Of a stretch of DNA of 30,537 bases, positions 1-9,938 are shown piece after piece; the first letter of the stretch is position 1; every line of letters begins with the position of its first letter. The stretch is taken from contig CAMKYP010000003.1 of NCBI GenBank assembly GCA_946477505.1, forward strand, positions 1-30,537. The letters are read 5' to 3'. The notes beneath the pieces were generated by a model, which saw only the letters and a list, made by a program, of their open reading frames with translations, did not search any database and had not been told where the DNA came from. Source of the stretch: an uncultured Dechloromonas sp. (GTDB lineage Bacteria; Pseudomonadota; Gammaproteobacteria; Burkholderiales; Rhodocyclaceae). The translations under genes were made by a program, and so were the position numbers.

Positions 1-36
1 CAAGTTTACTCTCTGGATAAGCTGTCGGACAGGTAA
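1..36 (+). CDS. possible 3' end of a truncated upstream gene
   Basis: Frame 1 is open from the window edge and ends in TAA at 34-36, giving a tail that reads QVYSLDKLSDR. It would converge on the kinase gene that ends at position 51. Only eleven codons are visible, so no family can be named, and chance openness over this length is quite likely. Confidence 0.25.
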   Translation, partial: QVYSLDKLSDR

Positions 37-50
37 TTTTCGATGTCTAA

Positions 51-2795
<2,745 letters not shown>

Positions 2796-2806
2796 GTCGA
2801 ATCGGT

Positions 2807-3949
2807 TCAGGTTTCGCCGAGGCAGGTGATGGTCATCGTTTGATTGTGCAATTTGCAAGACGATCCCGGGGTGAAGGGACTGATTTCGCCATAGGAATAG
2901 AATCCGCTCAGGGTTGCCTTGCTGCGGAATACATCGCCTACGGCCTCGACCTCCTCGTCGACCCGGCTTCCCATGACCAGCTTGCGGCCGACACAGCTGA
3001 CCAGGATGGCGAGCGTGTTTTCTACTGACTGGAACACGCCGGCAGCTGCCTCGGCGGCAGCTTCGGCACCATTCACCAGCTTGTCGGTGCTGGCGTGCAT
3101 CAGGCGGAGATAGCCATTGGCATCGATTTCCCCGGCCAGGATCAGGCTGCCCGAGGCTTCGTCGACCCCGAGGATGGTGCGAATCAAACCGATGGCGTTG
3201 TGATCGTCGCCGAGCATCGCGAAGGGAAACAGCAGGCCCGAGGCTGGCAGGCTGCGGGCATGGTCGCCGAGATAACGCTTGTAGATTTCCAGCGCCGGTT
3301 CGCCGTCGAGTTCGTACAAGATGTTGCCCTCACAGCGCGTTACTTTACGGGCCGGTCCAAAAGGCTCCCAGCCACCGAAGGAGCCGTGCCCGAAACGCAG
3401 GCCGTCGCCGTACAGGCCGACGGCGACCACCGCATGGTTGCTGACGCCGTCCGGGCCAAGAGTGAAGGTTTCCCTGAACGCGCCACCGTCACCGGCCAGA
3501 CCACCGGTAATGGGGACACTAATGCCGATGATGCTGGAAATGCCGTCGACCAAGGCGCTGCCGTTGATCCGGACCCCGGGGCCAAAGACCAGAACAGCCT
3601 TGAGGTCGGGCGCCTGGATTTGCCGGCCGATACGTTCGCCCGCAGCAAACGAGTCGTCCATGCCATTGAGAATCGTGCTGGCCGGCTTCAGCCCAACCTT
3701 GTCGAAGGTGACTGCCGTAATACAGCAGGTTCCGTCATCGACGCCGGCGGCTGAAATTTCGCCGGCGGTGGAGCAGCCGAGCAAGCAAGCTTGCGGAGCA
3801 ATGTCTGCCAGGGATTGCTGAAAGCCGGGATGGGTAAAATGATCGATCGCTCCGAAGACCAGAAGCAGATCGCTCCGTTGACCGGCCAGGGGCGCGAGGG
3901 CGCGACCAAGCTCGCTCGGTTTGCGGCTGATGACTTGATTGATCCGCAC
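2807..3949 (-). CDS. FIST domain sensory protein (FIST_N + FIST_C)
   Basis: A 380-residue soluble protein with the two-part FIST architecture. The FIST_N part (about 20-215) carries LLGCSTAGEI and the ITGGLAGDGG segment. The FIST_C part (about 215-360) carries the late SCVGRKLVMG and GFYSYGEISPF motifs, which are typical of the family. FIST domains are thought to bind small ligands, possibly amino acids, and commonly partner with kinases or diguanylate cyclases. The start is GTG at 3949, supported by an AGGGGAG Shine-Dalgarno about 7 nt upstream. The gene is first in a two-gene unit with the hybrid kinase (11 bp gap), which points to a two-part signalling module. The ligand cannot be read from the sequence. 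Confidence 0.9.
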   Translation of the reverse strand: MRINQVISRKPSELGRALAPLAGQRSDLLLVFGAIDHFTHPGFQQSLADIAPQACLLGCSTAGEISAAGVDDGTCCITAVTFDKVGLKPASTILNGMDDSFAAGERIGRQIQAPDLKAVLVFGPGVRINGSALVDGISSIIGISVPITGGLAGDGGAFRETFTLGPDGVSNHAVVAVGLYGDGLRFGHGSFGGWEPFGPARKVTRCEGNILYELDGEPALEIYKRYLGDHARSLPASGLLFPFAMLGDDHNAIGLIRTILGVDEASGSLILAGEIDANGYLRLMHASTDKLVNGAEAAAEAAAGVFQSVENTLAILVSCVGRKLVMGSRVDEEVEAVGDVFRSKATLSGFYSYGEISPFTPGSSCKLHNQTMTITCLGET

Positions 3950-4039
3950 GGGTGCTCTCCCCTGTATGATCTGATGACAAAAATAACATAGAGCGCTTGT
4001 GTTGCGCTTATCTTAAAATCGATATTTTTTTCAATTACG
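3950..4039. promoter_or_regulatory. divergent promoter region between the FIST gene and the methyltransferase gene
   Basis: A 90 bp AT-rich spacer separates two divergent starts. It contains a TAAAAT hexamer at 4014-4019, a possible -10 for the plus-strand gene, and a short inverted repeat AGCGC-N7-GCGCT at 3992-4008 that could be an operator. No convincing -35 box is visible in either direction. Assignment rests mainly on position. Confidence 0.4.
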
Positions 4040-5200
4040 ATGAATAATCTCCCCGCTCCTCCTGACGATGCGATCGCCCATAGCCAGCGTCTGACCCAGG
4101 CTATCGCGAACGACATCGTGGCTGCCGGCGGCTGGATTTCGTTCGCGTGCTTCATGGAGCAGGTGCTCTATCGCCCGGGGCTGGGCTATTACGCGGCCGG
4201 TGCACGCAAATTCGGTGCTGCCGGCGATTTCGTGACGGCACCGGAGATTTCTGCCTTGTTTGGACGGGCGCTGGCCCGCCAGGTCATGCAGGTAATGACC
4301 CTGTCGTCGCCGTACGTGCTCGAAGTCGGTGCCGGCTCCGGTCGACTTGCGGCAGATCTCCTGCTCGAACTGGAGCATCTGGGACGGTTGCCGGAGCGCT
4401 ATTTCATCCTCGATCTATCCGCCGACCTGCGCGAACGGCAGCAACAAACCCTGGCGGCGGCGGTCCCCCATCTACTGCCACGGGTGAGTTGGCTGGATCG
4501 GTTGCCGGATCACTTTTCCGGTGCGGTGGTCGCCAACGAACTGCTCGACGCCATGCCGGCCCATGTCGTGGCTTGGCGAGAAAATGGCATTTTCGATCGC
4601 GGTGTCGCGCTTGATGCGGATGCGGGCTTTGTCTGGGAGGAGCGTCCGGCAAGCGGTGCCCTGCTTGCCGCTGCCCGGCAAATCGGCGAGCAATGTCAGC
4701 TGCCGCCGGGTTTTGAGAGTGAAATCAGCCTGGCGGTGTCGTCCTGGGCGGCCGAATGGGGGCACCGTCTCGATCGGGGCGCCCTGCTCCTGATCGACTA
4801 CGGCTTTCCGCGCCGCGAGTTTTATCACCAACAGCGCGGTCGCGGCACCTTGATGTGCCACTACCGCCATCATGCCCATCCCGATCCGTTCTATTTGCCG
4901 GGGCTGCAGGATGTCACGGTCCATGTCGATTTCACGGCGGTGATCGCCGGGGCGCATGGCGCGGGGCTGGATCTGCTCGGCTATGCCAGCCAGGGGCAAT
5001 TCCTGCTGAATTGCGGCATCCTCGATTTGCTGGGCGGAATACCCGGCGGCACCCCGGAATACATCCGGGCGAGCGGAGCCGTCAATACGCTCCTGATGCC
5101 GCACGAGATGGGAGAACTGTTCAAGGTCATCGCCATTGGACGCGGCATCGACGATGCCCTCCTCGGCTTTGCCAGCGGCGACCAGGGCTGGCGGCTTTAG
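4040..5200 (+). CDS. MidA/NDUFAF7-like class I SAM-dependent methyltransferase (DUF185)
   Basis: A 386-residue protein of the MidA/NDUFAF7 (DUF185, COG1565) family. The SAM-binding motif I is VLEVGAGSGRLA at about 93-104. Family hallmarks GYYAAGARKFG and GDFVTAPEIS lie at about 49-71, and ANELLDAMP at about 165-173 is the conserved acidic post-motif. The human relative NDUFAF7 methylates an arginine of a complex I subunit, and the bacterial role is not well established. The gene lies not far from an NDUFA9-like reductase gene (8887-9849), another complex-I-associated family, but is not in one operon with it. The TAG stop at 5198-5200 is formed by a TA target site plus the first base of an inserted repeat element. 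Length is normal for the family, so the insertion did not truncate it noticeably. Confidence 0.92.
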   Translation: MNNLPAPPDDAIAHSQRLTQAIANDIVAAGGWISFACFMEQVLYRPGLGYYAAGARKFGAAGDFVTAPEISALFGRALARQVMQVMTLSSPYVLEVGAGSGRLAADLLLELEHLGRLPERYFILDLSADLRERQQQTLAAAVPHLLPRVSWLDRLPDHFSGAVVANELLDAMPAHVVAWRENGIFDRGVALDADAGFVWEERPASGALLAAARQIGEQCQLPPGFESEISLAVSSWAAEWGHRLDRGALLLIDYGFPRREFYHQQRGRGTLMCHYRHHAHPDPFYLPGLQDVTVHVDFTAVIAGAHGAGLDLLGYASQGQFLLNCGILDLLGGIPGGTPEYIRASGAVNTLLMPHEMGELFKVIAIGRGIDDALLGFASGDQGWRL

Positions 5201-5351
5201 TAGCCAGTCACGTAGGTTCTGCTATGTTCGGCACGCGCCGCATCCCTGCGCGCTTTGTCGCTCATCCTCGCCATGGCTGCGGTTCGCTTCGCGCGATCGG
5301 GGCGCGGATGCGTGCCTCGGCATCCACGCAAACCTGCGTGACTGGCTACTA
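5198..5351. mobile_element. MITE-like element with 19 bp terminal inverted repeats and TA target duplication
   Basis: The left end (5200-5218) and right end (5331-5349) are inverted repeats matching at 18 of 19 positions, starting GTAGCCAGTCACG. Both are flanked by TA (5198-5199 and 5350-5351), as expected for Tc1/mariner/IS630-type insertion. The 150 bp interior has no ORF, and further partial complementarity inside it (CGGCACGC near 5230 against GCGTGCC near 5310) would let the transcript fold into a long imperfect hairpin. It lies between two convergent genes, where it may also act as a bidirectional transcript end. No transposase gene is in the window, so it would be non-autonomous. Family identity is inference. 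Confidence 0.7.
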
Positions 5352-5358
5352 GGCCTGT

Positions 5359-6357
5359 TCAGCGCTTGGCCAGTTCCCGGAAGCGGTTGGGCTGGCCGAG
5401 GACGAGGTGTCCGAAGTCGTCTAGCAAGGCCTGGTCGATAGCCTCGGGGCGCAAGGTGTGGACCGTGCTGCCCAGGCGTTCGAGGTTGCGTGCTTCGACG
5501 ATGATGGCGCCCTTGGCGAAATCGGCACGCCAGCGAACACTGACACTGACATCGCTGCGAATCTCGAATTCGGCATGTTCGACATACCGGCGTTCGTTCT
5601 TGAATTCCTTGCAGGTGAACGGCAGGCCGAAATCGAAGAGCATGGTTCGAAAACGCTCGACGGCCGGACCGTCGCGCCCGACTACCAGCAAGCCGGGCCC
5701 GTTCAGGCGGTATGAAAAGGTGACCAACTCGACCAACGCGCCAGCGCTTTGGCTTTGCGTCCGGTAGTCGGCGAATCCCTCTTGCCAACCCAGGCGGCTC
5801 AGCGGGTATTTTTCGAGCAGCGGATAGTCGCGCGGGATGCCCGGCTTGACGATGTTCAACTGCTGGACGAGTTCATGCAGGAAAAAAAAGAGGTGCTTTA
5901 AAGCCAGGTCGATCGCCTCGTTGGTGGCTGTCCGCTCGGCCAGCGCGCTGTGGATTTCCCGCTGACGAATTTCCGCCTGGCGCCGCAACTGGTCGAGCAG
6001 GCCCCCTGTCGCGACCGTCGGCGCCGAAGCATCGGCAAGGTTTTGCGCGGTAGGGGGCGGCTCGACCAATGCTGCGGGTTGCGATATGGGCGGCGATGCG
6101 GGCGGGGCCTCGGATGATTTCCGGGGGGCGATTTCGGGAAATACCAGTTCCGAGTCGGCCATTCCGGCGCCGCTGCTGGCGAGATATTCCCGGCGGGCCC
6201 GGCGTTCGGCCGCGTCCAGGTCGAAGGCCTCGATATCCGCGACGAGCGCCGCTTCCAATGCCTCGATGTCTTGCGTGGTCGGGTTCTTGCGTTCGCGCTT
6301 GGCACGAATGGCCTGGCTGATTGCTGAAAGTTGGCCGGTCGGGTCGAAATCGCTCAT
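5359..6357 (-). CDS. conserved hypothetical protein, function unknown
   Basis: A 332-residue protein I cannot assign to a named family. The N-terminal 60 residues are charged and helical. Residues about 70-115 form a Pro/Ala-rich linker. A helix at about 120-170 (RRQAEIRQREIHSALAER, then LKHLFFFLHELVQQLNIV) leads into a C-terminal mixed alpha/beta domain (about 175-332) with alternating hydrophobic strands such as GPGLLVVGRDG and GAIIVEARNLERLG. There is no signal peptide or clear membrane span. The ATG at 6357 lacks a strong Shine-Dalgarno. It converges on the MTase gene across the MITE-like element and diverges from the yjfB-type gene 63 bp away. Shared regulation with that motility-type protein is possible but not shown. 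Confidence 0.8.
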   Translation of the reverse strand: MSDFDPTGQLSAISQAIRAKRERKNPTTQDIEALEAALVADIEAFDLDAAERRARREYLASSGAGMADSELVFPEIAPRKSSEAPPASPPISQPAALVEPPPTAQNLADASAPTVATGGLLDQLRRQAEIRQREIHSALAERTATNEAIDLALKHLFFFLHELVQQLNIVKPGIPRDYPLLEKYPLSRLGWQEGFADYRTQSQSAGALVELVTFSYRLNGPGLLVVGRDGPAVERFRTMLFDFGLPFTCKEFKNERRYVEHAEFEIRSDVSVSVRWRADFAKGAIIVEARNLERLGSTVHTLRPEAIDQALLDDFGHLVLGQPNRFRELAKR

Positions 6358-6420
6358 TGAACTTGTCGCAGGCTCGGATACACTGAAGGAATAATGTGTC
6401 CTAAACGGAGGTAGCGCAAG

Positions 6421-6612
6421 ATGGACATTGCATCAATTTCAGGTCAAGCCTCGACGCTGACTCCGACGCAGCTGTCGGATGCGGTCAGTACCGCGGTGCT
6501 CCGCAAGGCCATCGATATCGAGGCGCAAGGGGCGTTACAACTGTTGCAAGCCTTGCCGCAGGTCGCCAGCAACCCGCCCAACCTCGGCAACAACATCGAC
6601 GTCAGGGCTTGA
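6421..6612 (+). CDS. YjfB-family putative motility protein
   Basis: A 63-residue acidic helical protein starting MDIASIS and containing VSTAVLRKAIDIEAQGALQL, with an Asn/Pro-rich end (NPPNLGNNIDVRA). This matches the YjfB_motility family (small proteins often found in flagellated bacteria, role undefined). The start is well supported by CGGAGG about 9 nt upstream. Its last 11 bp overlap the 3' end of the convergent hydrolase gene. I see no clear sigma-28 promoter in the 63 bp upstream, so a link with the flagellar regulon rests on family membership only. Confidence 0.82.
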   Translation: MDIASISGQASTLTPTQLSDAVSTAVLRKAIDIEAQGALQLLQALPQVASNPPNLGNNIDVRA

Positions 6613-7408
6613 GTTCTTCCAGCCAGTCGCGCAAACAGGCCGCCACGAGCGGCCATTCTTTTTCGTGGGTTACGGCATGCCCCATGCGACGGAAAATGTG
6701 GGCGTGCTGGCCGTAGGTGCTGGCTGTCGTCTGGACCAGGAAAGCAGGAACCAGTACGTCGTCTTCGGCGCCCACGATCAGCATCGGCGGGCGGTGCATC
6801 GAGAACAGGTTAGGCAGGTTGAACATCGTCATGTCGAGGATGGCGCGCTGCGATTCGTTCTGCATCTTGGCCATCCAGGCCGCCAGCATGGCCTCGTCAA
6901 CATCGCCGGCGAACAAGGCTTCGCGCAGCGTGGCCGTGTCGGTGTATTCGCCGCTCAGGATGCGGTTGAGTTCGAGGAACAGGTGCGGCTTGCTGAACAG
7001 CAGGTGAAACTGGGAGGCGATCAGGCCTTGCGGCGGCACCGAGCAGATCAGTGCGGCAGCTTGGGCCGGGCGATGTTCGAGATACTTCTGCACGATGAAG
7101 CCGCCCATCGAGTGGCCGATCAGGATAGGCTCTTCTCCCAGCCAGTCGGTCACGGTCTTCAGGTCGTCTACGTAATCGGCGACCGAGTGCCAATTGATAT
7201 GCTCCCGGCCCTCGCTGCCGCCGTGGCCGCGCAGCGACAGCGCATGGCAGGGGTAGCCGGCCCGGGCGAGGAAGGGCATGAAGGTTTCGGTCCACATCCA
7301 GCCGCCGGCGAAAGCACCGTGCACGAATAGCAAGGGCGGCTTGCCGGTTTTACGGTCGGGCAGGCAGGAGAAAACTTCGAGGCCGGCGATGGTTTGTATT
7401 TTTAGCAT
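6602..7408 (-). CDS. alpha/beta hydrolase
   Basis: A 268-residue alpha/beta-hydrolase-fold enzyme. The nucleophile elbow is LIGHSMGGF with Ser100. The oxyanion loop is HGAFAGGW at about 30-37. The acid is Asp216 or Asp217 in VGAEDDVLVP, and the base is His244 in MGHAVTHE. No signal peptide is present, so it is cytoplasmic. The substrate (ester, lipid or other) cannot be inferred from these motifs. It overlaps the yjfB-type gene tail to tail by 11 bp and diverges from the DUF2905 gene with a 54 bp spacer. The ATG at 7408 has no strong Shine-Dalgarno, but the protein begins right where the family usually does. Confidence 0.9.
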   Translation of the reverse strand: MLKIQTIAGLEVFSCLPDRKTGKPPLLFVHGAFAGGWMWTETFMPFLARAGYPCHALSLRGHGGSEGREHINWHSVADYVDDLKTVTDWLGEEPILIGHSMGGFIVQKYLEHRPAQAAALICSVPPQGLIASQFHLLFSKPHLFLELNRILSGEYTDTATLREALFAGDVDEAMLAAWMAKMQNESQRAILDMTMFNLPNLFSMHRPPMLIVGAEDDVLVPAFLVQTTASTYGQHAHIFRRMGHAVTHEKEWPLVAACLRDWLEELKP

Positions 7409-7462
7409 GGGGTCGGTTGGGGCCGTGTTCTAATAGGGTTTTCGGGTTGAAGCCGGGCAACG

Positions 7463-7660
7463 ATGCTGAAGTGGTTATTGACGCTGGTGGTGGCGATTTT
7501 CCTGTTGGGCATCATCGCGCCGCATCTGGCGCGCTTCATTCGCTTCGGCCAGCTGCCGGGCGATTTCGCCTTCCGCTTCCGCGGCCGGAACTATGCGTTT
7601 CCGGTTGCCACGACGATTATTTTTTCGCTATTGCTCTGGCTGCTCTCCCGGCTCGTTTAA
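7463..7660 (+). CDS. DUF2905 small membrane protein
   Basis: A 65-residue protein with two hydrophobic segments (about 2-20 and 47-64) flanking the conserved GQLPGDFAFRFRGRNYAFPVATTI core. This is the DUF2905 signature (LPGD ... YFPITTSI in relatives). It is an inner-membrane protein of unknown function and in many betaproteobacteria sits beside cca, as here. The last 33 bp overlap the 3' end of cca on the opposite strand. The Shine-Dalgarno is weak. Confidence 0.85.
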   Translation: MLKWLLTLVVAIFLLGIIAPHLARFIRFGQLPGDFAFRFRGRNYAFPVATTIIFSLLLWLLSRLV

Positions 7661-8863
7661 GGCCTGCTTGACGGCGAGCACCCGGGCCATGTGGATGCGT
7701 TCGGGTATCCGTCCCTTGTCGGCGCAGGCGGTAGCGATCTCCCCGGCCGGTACGGCCTGGACGGCGGCGAGTGCCGCCAGCAAGCGTTGCGGGCTGTCGT
7801 AGGCCCTATTTTCCCAGCCCAGGCGGCCGGTATAGTCGCACAGACAGGTATCGAGCAGCTGTTGGAAGCGCTCCGGCCGACGCAGGGCGTCGGTTTTCTC
7901 GAATAGCGTGACCAGGGTGCTTGCCTTGAGATCCGCTGCACGATGCACGTTACCGTGGTAGCGGGCCATCAGCCGAGCCAGGTCGCGGCAGTCGTTGGGC
8001 ACACGCAGCCGGGCGCAAAGCTGCTCGGTCAGGCGCACGCTGCGTTCCTCGTGGCCGAGGTGGCGCGGCAGGATGTCGGCCGGCGTTTCCGCCTTGCCGA
8101 GGTCGTGGGTCAGCGCCGAGAAGCGGACCGGCAGGGCGAAGCCGCGCCGGGCTGACTGGTCGATGACCATCAGCGTATGAATGCCGGTATCGATTTCCGG
8201 GTGGTAATCGGCGCGTTGCGGCACGCCGAACAGCTTGTCGACCTCCGGCAGCAGGCTAGCCAAGGCGCCGCAATCGCGCAGCACCTCGATCATCCGCGAC
8301 GGCTTCTCTTCCATCAGTCCCTTGGCCAGTTCCTGCCAGACGCGCTCGGCGACCAGGTGATCGACTTCGCCGTCGGCGACCATGGCGCGCATCAGTTCGA
8401 ACGTTTCCGGTGCGACGGTGAAGTCGCTGAAGCGGGCCGCAAAGCGAGCCAGACGCAGGATGCGCACCGGGTCTTCGGCAAAGGTCGGGCCGACATGGCG
8501 CAATACCTTGGCCTGCAGGTCAGCGTGGCCGCGGAAGGGGTCGATCAGGCTGCCGTCGGCGGCCCTGGCCATGGCGTTGATGGTCAGGTCGCGGCGGGCG
8601 AGGTCCTCTTCGAGCGTGACATCGGGGGCCGCATGGAAGGCAAAGCCATGATAGCCGCGGCCGGTCTTGCGCTCGGTGCGAGCCAGCGCATATTCCTCGT
8701 GTGTCTCGGGATGCAGGAATACCGGGAAATCCTTGCCCACCGGCCGGAAGCCCTTATCGAGCATGGCTTCCGGGGTGGTGCCGACGACCACGTAATCGCG
8801 GTCGGCGTTGGGCCGGCCGAGCAGTTCGTCACGGACGGCACCGCCGACGAGGTAAGTCTGCAC
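7628..8863 (-). CDS. cca: multifunctional CCA tRNA nucleotidyltransferase with HD domain
   Basis: Adds or repairs the 3'-CCA end of tRNAs. The protein is 411 residues from a GTG at 8863; the E. coli enzyme is 412. LVGGAVRDELLG at 5-16 is the nucleotide-binding loop, Asp21 and Asp23 (DRDYVVVG) bind the metals, and RRDLTINAMA at about 90-99 and EDPVRILRLARFAARF complete the class II pol-beta core. The C-terminal HD phosphohydrolase domain has THDLGKAETP (His253-Asp254), so this is the long gammaproteobacterial/betaproteobacterial type. An upstream extension of the frame adds no homologous residues, and the conserved N-terminus VQTYLVGG fixes the start. The gene follows the NDUFA9-like gene by 23 bp and probably shares its transcript. 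Confidence 0.95.
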   Translation of the reverse strand: MQTYLVGGAVRDELLGRPNADRDYVVVGTTPEAMLDKGFRPVGKDFPVFLHPETHEEYALARTERKTGRGYHGFAFHAAPDVTLEEDLARRDLTINAMARAADGSLIDPFRGHADLQAKVLRHVGPTFAEDPVRILRLARFAARFSDFTVAPETFELMRAMVADGEVDHLVAERVWQELAKGLMEEKPSRMIEVLRDCGALASLLPEVDKLFGVPQRADYHPEIDTGIHTLMVIDQSARRGFALPVRFSALTHDLGKAETPADILPRHLGHEERSVRLTEQLCARLRVPNDCRDLARLMARYHGNVHRAADLKASTLVTLFEKTDALRRPERFQQLLDTCLCDYTGRLGWENRAYDSPQRLLAALAAVQAVPAGEIATACADKGRIPERIHMARVLAVKQALNEPGEQPEQ

Positions 8864-8886
8864 AGCTGGCGAGGCGGGCCGCCTGT

Positions 8887-9849
8887 TCAGCGGCCGGCGC
8901 GGTAGCGGAAGCTGTCCAGCTTGCCTTTCGGCGTCTTCAACGCGATATAGGTCGGCGCAATGGCTTCCAGCGCGGTCGGGCGCCAGTTGGCCGGTGCCTT
9001 GGAGGCGCCTTCGCAGACGCTGTCCTTTTCCATCGAGCGCAGATTGTCGGGCGACAACATCGGACTCGGGGCCAGCCACATCAGGCCGGCCTGCAGGTAG
9101 GCCCAACCTTCCGACAGCGGCACGATGGTGGCGGTGCTGCCGGTCAGTTCCTTGGTGTAGTCGACCAGTTCGCGCAGGGTGTAAACCTTCGGACCGGCCA
9201 ACTCATAGGTTTGGCCATAGGTATTCACGTCGCCCAGTGCATCGACGAAGGCGTCGGCGACATCGGCAGCCCACACCGGCTGGAAGCGGGCATGGCCGAA
9301 ACCGAGGGGGAAGAACGGCACTTTTTTCAGGATGTTGGCGAACATCGACAGGAAGGAGTCGCCGAGGCCGAAGATGACGGACGGACGGAAGACGGTGACG
9401 TCCAGGTCACCCTTGGCGGCGAGCACAACGGCTTCGCCATCGCCCTTGGAGCGCAGGTATTCGGACGGGCCCTTGGGGTCGGCGTTCAGTGCGCTCATGT
9501 GCACCAGGCGGCGGACGCCGGTGGCTTTGCAGGCAGCGATGATTTTCTTCGGCAGTTCGACGTGGGCTTCGGCGAAGTCGCGGCTGTAGGGCAGCACGAC
9601 GTCTCGGCTGTGCAGGATGCCGACCAGATTGATCACGGCATCGTGGCCGCGCATCAGTTCGGTCAGGGTCTTTTCGCAGCCGATGTCGGCTTCCGGCATA
9701 TCGACGCCCGGCTGGATGATCAGCGCCTTGTTGCGTTCGCGGCGGCGCGTCGGGATGGTGACTTCGATACCGCGTTGCGACAGGCGATTGGCGATGTAGG
9801 TGCCGATGAAACCGCTACCCCCCAGCAGCAAGACCTTTTTGATGTCCAT
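8887..9849 (-). CDS. complex I NDUFA9-like NAD(P)-binding epimerase/reductase
   Basis: A 320-residue atypical SDR of the NDUFA9-like type. The Rossmann loop is GGSGFIG at 10-16, and TRRRERNKALI after beta-2 suggests NADP preference. Tyr-x3-Lys is present in EYLRSKGDGE, and RPSVIFG and FQPVWAADVADAF are conserved family blocks. The start is the ATG at 9849; the frame runs further upstream without homologous content. In bacteria these proteins are usually annotated as NAD-dependent epimerases, and a respiratory role is unproven. It follows DUF1631 (89 bp spacer) and precedes cca, a gene order seen in betaproteobacteria. Confidence 0.9.
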   Translation of the reverse strand: MDIKKVLLLGGSGFIGTYIANRLSQRGIEVTIPTRRRERNKALIIQPGVDMPEADIGCEKTLTELMRGHDAVINLVGILHSRDVVLPYSRDFAEAHVELPKKIIAACKATGVRRLVHMSALNADPKGPSEYLRSKGDGEAVVLAAKGDLDVTVFRPSVIFGLGDSFLSMFANILKKVPFFPLGFGHARFQPVWAADVADAFVDALGDVNTYGQTYELAGPKVYTLRELVDYTKELTGSTATIVPLSEGWAYLQAGLMWLAPSPMLSPDNLRSMEKDSVCEGASKAPANWRPTALEAIAPTYIALKTPKGKLDSFRYRAGR

Positions 9850-9938
9850 GTGGAACCCCGGAAACTTGTATCGTTCGTAAAAGTCGGATTTTAAGGCAAT
9901 TTGACCATTTTCGGGCGGCCGGATGGCTTGGTAGGCGG

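Noticed and set aside
2796..2858. A 21-residue N-terminal extension of the hybrid kinase from a TTG
   Set aside because: It lies mostly within the FIST coding sequence and has no ribosome-binding site; the ATG just after the FIST stop fits translational coupling better.
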